From Membranipora membranacea (Eukaryota; Bryozoa; Gymnolaemata; Cheilostomatida; Membraniporidae), in the NCBI GenBank assembly GCA_914767715.1, contig OU612071.1:4154001-4218000 (forward strand): DNA of 64,000 bases, read 5' to 3'. The notes beneath the pieces were generated by a model that had not been told where the DNA came from, did no database searches, and saw only the letters and a list, made by a program, of their open reading frames with translations. The position numbers and the translations under genes are program-made. Positions 58,396 to 64,000 of the stretch are shown here, piece after piece (positions within the stretch are counted from its first letter, which is position 1; the number at the start of each line of letters is the position of its first letter).

Positions 58396-61300
58396 ATGGG
58401 TTTGAGAGATCTGAATCAGCTTGCTTATTTAGGTAAGCTTAATCCCAAATCGAGTATTTGAATAGAGAAGATTGTCCAATGATTTCTTTTCGACTAATCA
58501 TCGTTAGAAATTATATTGGGTTTCTTATACTGCTTTTGAGTGCCACATTTCGCCCTGGCTTTTGACGGCTCTCCTTTGTCTTGCAGCCAGCTTTTAATAT
58601 TGCCAAATGTGGGTTCAGTTTTGAGGCAGAGCTAACAGACCCCTTACATCTGAACTATCTTGTAAACAGGTGCACATCTCTAAAAAAAATTGTTTGACAA
58701 TTTCATTGGCAGATATTTCATTCTCATTCAGATGTATAGAATAATACAGGTGTATATTGAAGAGGTGACATTGGAAAGTGTTGAATGAGGCTTGAATGTG
58801 AAATGGTAGATTCTGTCTTACTGCCTTTCAGAGTACCTTGAGTTTATACAATCATATCTTTGCTTCTTTAGGATTGATGATATGTATATCCAGCTTAATC
58901 TCTGTGCATGGGTACTGCCCTGAAGAGAGAGGTTACTTTGAAGCTCCAGCTCTGTTTGGTAACAAGTGCTGGAAATATCACTACCCTCCAGGGGAGACAA
59001 TCAGTAGAGTGAGTGTACTTAAAATTCAATGATAATCTTATAGTCAAAGAGTAATAATGATTTATGGCCGCCTCTTTTTATGATGATGATTATGATGATG
59101 ATTATGATGATGATTATGATGATGATTATGATGATGATTATGATGATGATTATGATGATGATTATGATGATGATTATGATGATGATTATGATGATCATGA
59201 TGATGATGATAGAAGGGTTTATGTCTTGAAGAGTAATGAAAGCGTTTAAAACACAGTAATATCCTTCCATTGAACATTAAATTAACCTTGGTTTAAACTG
59301 AAACTGAAGAATGATTAGATTGTCTGGATTTCATGGAAGATATAAAAAATAAGTTTATATTACATCAGTTTAATAGAGCTTAAAACTACTTGACGGAAAC
59401 AGAGTAAACTTGATTTGACATTATGAACACTGGTAAAAATAAAGATATGTTATACATATATACAGCTATGCGCGAACATGATATAGCCTCATTTATTTTG
59501 TTTGTCTCAACAATTAAAACTTTCTTCTCCCACCATCAGTCAAAAACATAGAAAGTGTCAAAAATGGATTGTTAAAACAAAGTGATTATAATGGATGTAA
59601 TTATTTATCACATTTGAGAATATAACATGGCCGCAGGGATTATCCCTGTGTAAGGAGGACGACTCTGATGGTATTATCGTGGCTCCACTTAAAGTATCTA
59701 TGTCAGAATCATACAGCGCTATCAGGACCAGCTATATACAACGTGGAGGTGGGTCTGTTTGTTGATCAATATGAAAGGCAGTAAATTGTTATTTGACAAA
59801 TTTTGTTATTAATCAGGTCACCTAAACATATGGGGAAGACGATGTGATATTTGGTGGATTATTGTCTGTCAAATTTTGTTACTATTCAGGCTATGATAAT
59901 ATGCTCTTAAGAGGATAGAAAAAAGTAAAGCTAAAAAAGATGTCTTAGCACCCTGTTGTCCAAGTGATTAGATCACATAGCAGGTAGCAAAAGATTGATA
60001 CAGCCAACAGCAAGAAATATGTATGGTATATGTGTTATTCTATTATGGAAAGTTCATGCAGATTCTGAATACTAATATTGCTGTTCTGGTCTGTAATGAA
60101 TAGATTGATCCACTCATTCCTAATATGGGCTCTCGCGGCTTAACAAAGACAGTAAAAGGACTAATAATATTACTCAAGTTGCAACAATGTAATACTTTAC
60201 CTCACTCAATAAAAATCTATGACCTTGACATTCTTTCTCATATTTCAGCTGGCTCTGCTGGCGCTCTGATTCTGCTGGGTATACGTCTGAAAGCGGGAAA
60301 CTGGACCTCCCTCACTCCTGAGAATCTCTGTACTAACCTCAGCCCTCTGTTCTATACCACATGTATCCAAGGTTACGAAGGTAAATTTTTGAATCTCTGC
60401 TGAAAGTACTTGTTTAACAAAGCTGCACTCAGTGAACTTAGCTAATGTTTTGCCTCTGGACTGCCTAGCTGTTGGGTGTGAGCCAATCCCAAGTGACTAA
60501 AGAGTTACTTAGATATAGCAAAAGTGAAACTGAATTAATTCTACATAATGCAGTTGGTACCTTCAGTCAAGTACAATCTGACCCAGCATCGGCCTCTCCC
60601 TCCTCCCAGCTAATCAGAGCCAACACGTTTGCCGAGTAAACTGATCCTCTTAAATAGTACTAGCTGAGACCAGGTGTATTAGGAATGAGACCTGAATATC
60701 TGAAATCCAGTAAGCAATGACCTGAATTTTCAATTCGTCTTCAATCATAAGCTCTTGACCTCTGGCTTTAAATTTTTAACTGATGGAATAGTTTCATTCT
60801 CTAACACATTGAGTTTACGGAAAACGGAAAAATATAACATGTCAATTAACGCCTAATGAACCCTTAAACGATTATGCTGATATCATGGAGGTATGCTATC
60901 AGCCAGTCTATGGGAGTCAGTGAGCACACTTATTGAATTGAACCTCTGTAATGACTAACACTAGTTTGGATACAAATTTGTTTTATGTGTCCAACAGGTT
61001 GGCAGGTGACACAATGGCCGAACTTTAATAGCTATGATTATCATGATGTTGTGATAAGATTGAACAACATTAATGACGAGAGGACAGACATCGGACTCAA
61101 GTGGACTATCCGAACACCGTTTGACCTTCAGAGGTCACCACCACAACCGTTCCATGTCATGTGTAGCATCAAGGAATGTACCAAAGGTGAGGAAGTCCTA
61201 ACAGTTACTGACAGTTAGGCATTTTTTTAAATTCGGCTGAAAGTAAATCAATGTCAACATTTGTTATAAAGTATAAATAATTTCTTGTGAAACCCCATTC

Positions 61301-62549
61301 AAGTTATAATTACCTATCCTACCCCACTAGTTGCCCGGGTCTGTACTGGTTATCAAGTAAAACAAATAACGAAGAATATCTCGTTATTTAAACCCGTTCT
61401 CCGATGTTTCAAAAGGTTTGATGAAGCTGATTTGCCTGGTTTTCTGAAAGGTTGCATACTATTTCTTATTTTGTTTGGTTTTTTAATACCTCAGATAAAT
61501 AGCCTAAGGCATACAAGCTTCTTTACTATGAATCAATTCATAATTGCAGATGATGCAAGAAAGTCCTTGTGTACCGAAACTGCAACAACCACACCAAAAA
61601 CAACACCAAAAACAACAACACCAACAACAAAACCAACAACGACAACACCAATAACAACCCCAACCACAATACCAACGACAACACCATTAACAACACCAAT
61701 GACTACGCAAATAACAGCGTCCCAAACAACAACACCGACAACAACCATGACAACTTCCCCAACACTACCGACGGAAACTCCTACAACTCCTACATCACCA
61801 ACATCAGCAACAACATCAACAACGAGGACACCAACAACAACCTCAATGCAAACCACTGCAACAACAGCTGCTACCACCACTTCAACAATACCAACGTCAA
61901 CACCAACTTCTATAACAACATCGGACATAGAACTAACCTCAACAATACAAACTACCACAGACCCAACCGCAACTAAAACAACGCCAACATCTAGAATAAC
62001 ACAATCGACCACACCAACTACAACGACACATTCTCAATCAACACCATCATCAACAACAATAACAGAACCAAACACAACAGCTGCACTCATGGTCTCAACA
62101 GTCCATCCAACAAGCACACATTCATCAGTATCAGAATCCACATCCACAGCAAGTAAGGACAACATTACACAAAGCACAATCAGAGGAACACTTCCCAAAT
62201 CAACAACTGATGGAAGTAAGTTACAGTTCTGTTCCTTCCTGTATATCACTAGGCTCATAGATTAATCATTTATTTCCCATTTGATTTACAAACATACCAC
62301 CAGATCGACGATTCAAAATGGCATATACATCATCTTAGACATTGCATACATTTCTGATTCCCCAAAATATTAATTGTGATACACTCATTTTCAGATAAAG
62401 ATGGGGGCCCGGCAAGACAATCCTCAGATGTTCCCTCATCTACAGTGATCATTGCAGCGGCGGTTTCTGCCACTCTCTTTGTACTAGCATCAGTCTTCAC
62501 TGTCGGCATCTGCATGATCGTGGTCAGAAACAAGAAGAGAGCTCTTCAG
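58396..62549 (+). CDS. Gene C (copy 2), 3' end not seen
   Basis: Exons (+): 58396-58432, 58872-59008, 59637-59748, 60249-60380, 60998-61186, 61550-62215 and 62395-62549, all with intact GT-AG sites and the same phases as copy 1. Signal peptide, lectin-like region, stalk and membrane span (VIIAAAVSATLFVLASVFTV then more, RNKKR) are all open. The stalk exon is 24 nt longer than in copy 1 through three indels (+27, -12, +9), all in frame. A few replacements occur (V/A near RLKVGNW, D/G in the fourth exon). The exon for the cytoplasmic tail should follow, but homology ends at about 63594 and no tail exon is visible before base 64000. Confidence 0.72.
59079..59212 (+). repeat. 12-bp microsatellite (GATGATGATTAT)n, short allele
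   Basis: Same intronic position as 19801-20083 but about 10 units and without the GTT variants, so either an expansion in copy 1 or a contraction here. Confidence 0.95.
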
Positions 62550-64000
62550 GTTTGATTTTCTCATTCATTGGTCTCTCATCAAATCTTTAGATTCGAAGGC
62601 AGTTTTTCCTCAATCAAATATCATAGGGTCATGTTGAATACTAAAGTTCATCCGTGAATAAGCATTGAGGGAGGGGATAACTAAGTAGGGTGTAGATGTG
62701 GTGCTTGACAGTATACACATTATTAGTTTACCGGGATTTATAAAGCAAAGCTATAAACTAAAAAACAACGCTCACCAAAATATAGATGAGGGAAAATATT
62801 TGGCCCCCTAAATCACATGGCGATCTATATGTGGTTAAACGTATTCATTATTTCTGTTGAAATGGTCAGAAAACCCAGTAATGCTACAGTCGTCCACATG
62901 TAAAACTTGTATAGAAGAGCTTGCTTGAGTAAAAAGTTGTTGATGGTCTTAATGGGCAACATAAAAGCTGCTTGATTTTTTTGCCAGATTCAACTACTGA
63001 CACAGCTTCATTTAGGCCTACTGATAAAACCCCATCAAAAATTGCCAATAATGTGAATTTTACAATTGTTTCATCGCGGACAAAAATACCATTTGTCATC
63101 ATGCGATTAAAGTGTACCCAAGTAGCGAGTTATAGCCTAAGGCTAAGCGAATTATTGCACATTAATCTGATAGCTTTAATTGGTGTAACTGATCTTGAAG
63201 GGGGTCTTTACAAATAACGCAGCATCTTGGTAATGATCAATTAGAAGCTATCGGGTAGTACTAAATGGGCTCATTATACAGTATTATAGTGCAATCTTTT
63301 ATTTCACAACAGTCAAACCGGATTTTTTATCATCTTGTCTTACACCAGTTAAATACGTTGTCATCATGACGATTAATTTTAACAGCTACACATCACTGAA
63401 AATAGACACCTATTCTATTTGTCTGGTGTTCACTTTTGTTAGATTGAATAAAAAATAGAGGCAGTATCTCCCTGCTGCTAGGAAGCATCGGTAAAATTAA
63501 TCCCACCATTTTATCAAAACATAGCTGCATGGGCCAAAGAAAATGATTTACAGGCGAAATAGTCAAATTATTCAACTTCATGAGAGAAGACAACTCAAAT
63601 TTTCTGAAGCTGAGCGTATATGAGTTTAATTCAAAGGTATTTATGTAAGAGTTGTGAAATATTTTGAATGGCACTTGAGTGAGTTTGAGAGAAACTACAT
63701 GCACTTGGTTCAGACAAAATGTTGGCCATTTTTCTTTCCCCATGACAATCCTTGAGCCTAAAAAGTATTTCATTTAAACAAACAGATCAATTTAACAAGG
63801 CATATTTCAAGTCAATAATATTCATGTTCTTATTACCCCTCCTGCCACTGATTGAAGTGATGGAGATCTGCATCTATGAACTACTGAACAATCGAACAGA
63901 ATGGCCTGTTGATCTATGTTACGCTGAACACGTGATATACCATTGCACGTATATCTATGATCAATCGAGAGTGAACTAGTTCACTTAGCATGAATACCAT
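62550..64000. other. Gene C intron (copy 2) and non-homologous end of window
   Basis: To 63594 this matches the last intron of gene C copy 1. The last 406 bases do not match copy 1. Open stretches on both strands here (such as 63393-63773 minus) show no domain, splice support or conservation. Confidence 0.45.

Larger units (their letters stand above)
30936..63594 (+). repeat. Tandem segmental duplication, copy 2
   Basis: Direct repeat of bases 1-24485, longer because it keeps 7445 bp (41962-49406) that copy 1 has lost, about 1.3 kb extra at about 53112-54430, and a minisatellite of about 2 kb instead of 0.5 kb. Alignment ends near 63594 inside the intron that should precede the last exon of gene C; the final 406 bases of the window match nothing in copy 1. 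By eye, sampled blocks of the first about 10 kb differ at roughly 0.5 percent and later blocks at roughly 2-3 percent. Confidence 0.95.

Noticed and set aside
63393-63979. Open stretches on both strands at the end of the window
   Set aside because: No domain, no splice evidence, and the region partly overlaps the gene C intron.

Overview
This is eukaryotic, and by gene structure metazoan, nuclear DNA: AT-rich, with short exons joined by GT-AG introns, small phase-1 extracellular modules, tRNA- and snRNA-derived repeats, minisatellites and one non-LTR retrotransposon. The encoded proteins are secreted or single-pass membrane proteins built from NHL, HYR-like, PAN/apple-like, CTHRC1-like and C-type-lectin-like modules with Thr-rich mucin stalks. 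That mix is most like an early-branching invertebrate; I lean to a sponge, but this is an inference from domain style, not a proven assignment. All exon models are manual: splice sites, reading phase and agreement between the two copies.

Layout. The window is dominated by a large direct tandem duplication. Bases 1-24485 (copy 1) align with 30936-63594 (copy 2). Each unit holds, in order: the 3' exons of gene A (+), a 5'-truncated retrotransposon, gene B (-), and gene C (+) head-to-head with B. The segment 24486-30935 is present once and carries the last exon of gene C copy 1 and the 5' half of a complete gene A that runs across the junction into copy 2 (27629-35989).

Genes. A is a secreted protein: short signal exon, NHL beta-propeller, Thr/Pro stalk, repeated HYR-like modules, unknown C-terminal region. 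B is secreted: signal peptide, PAN/apple-like domain, Cys-rich linker, three CTHRC1-like C-terminal domains. C is a type I membrane protein: divergent C-type-lectin-like ectodomain, long Thr-rich stalk, one membrane span, basic and proline-rich tail. Together they look like a cell-surface or matrix cluster; a recognition role is only a guess.

State of the copies. Gene C stays open in both copies, and all its coding indels are in frame. Gene B appears damaged in both copies by independent lesions: a 5-bp frameshift and loss of the 3' half by a 7.4-kb deletion in copy 1; a lost splice donor and a Trp-to-stop change at an exon end in copy 2. The left about 10 kb of the duplication is much more alike between copies than the rest.

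Repeats of note: a dimer of about 256-bp units that begin with the 5' end of U2 snRNA (minus strand, 43390-43901), a tandem array of tRNA T-arm-like units each followed by a T-run (53600-54200), two TTAA-bounded elements of about 375 bp, an AAGCTT-rich foldback family, and a 23-bp minisatellite about four times longer in copy 2.
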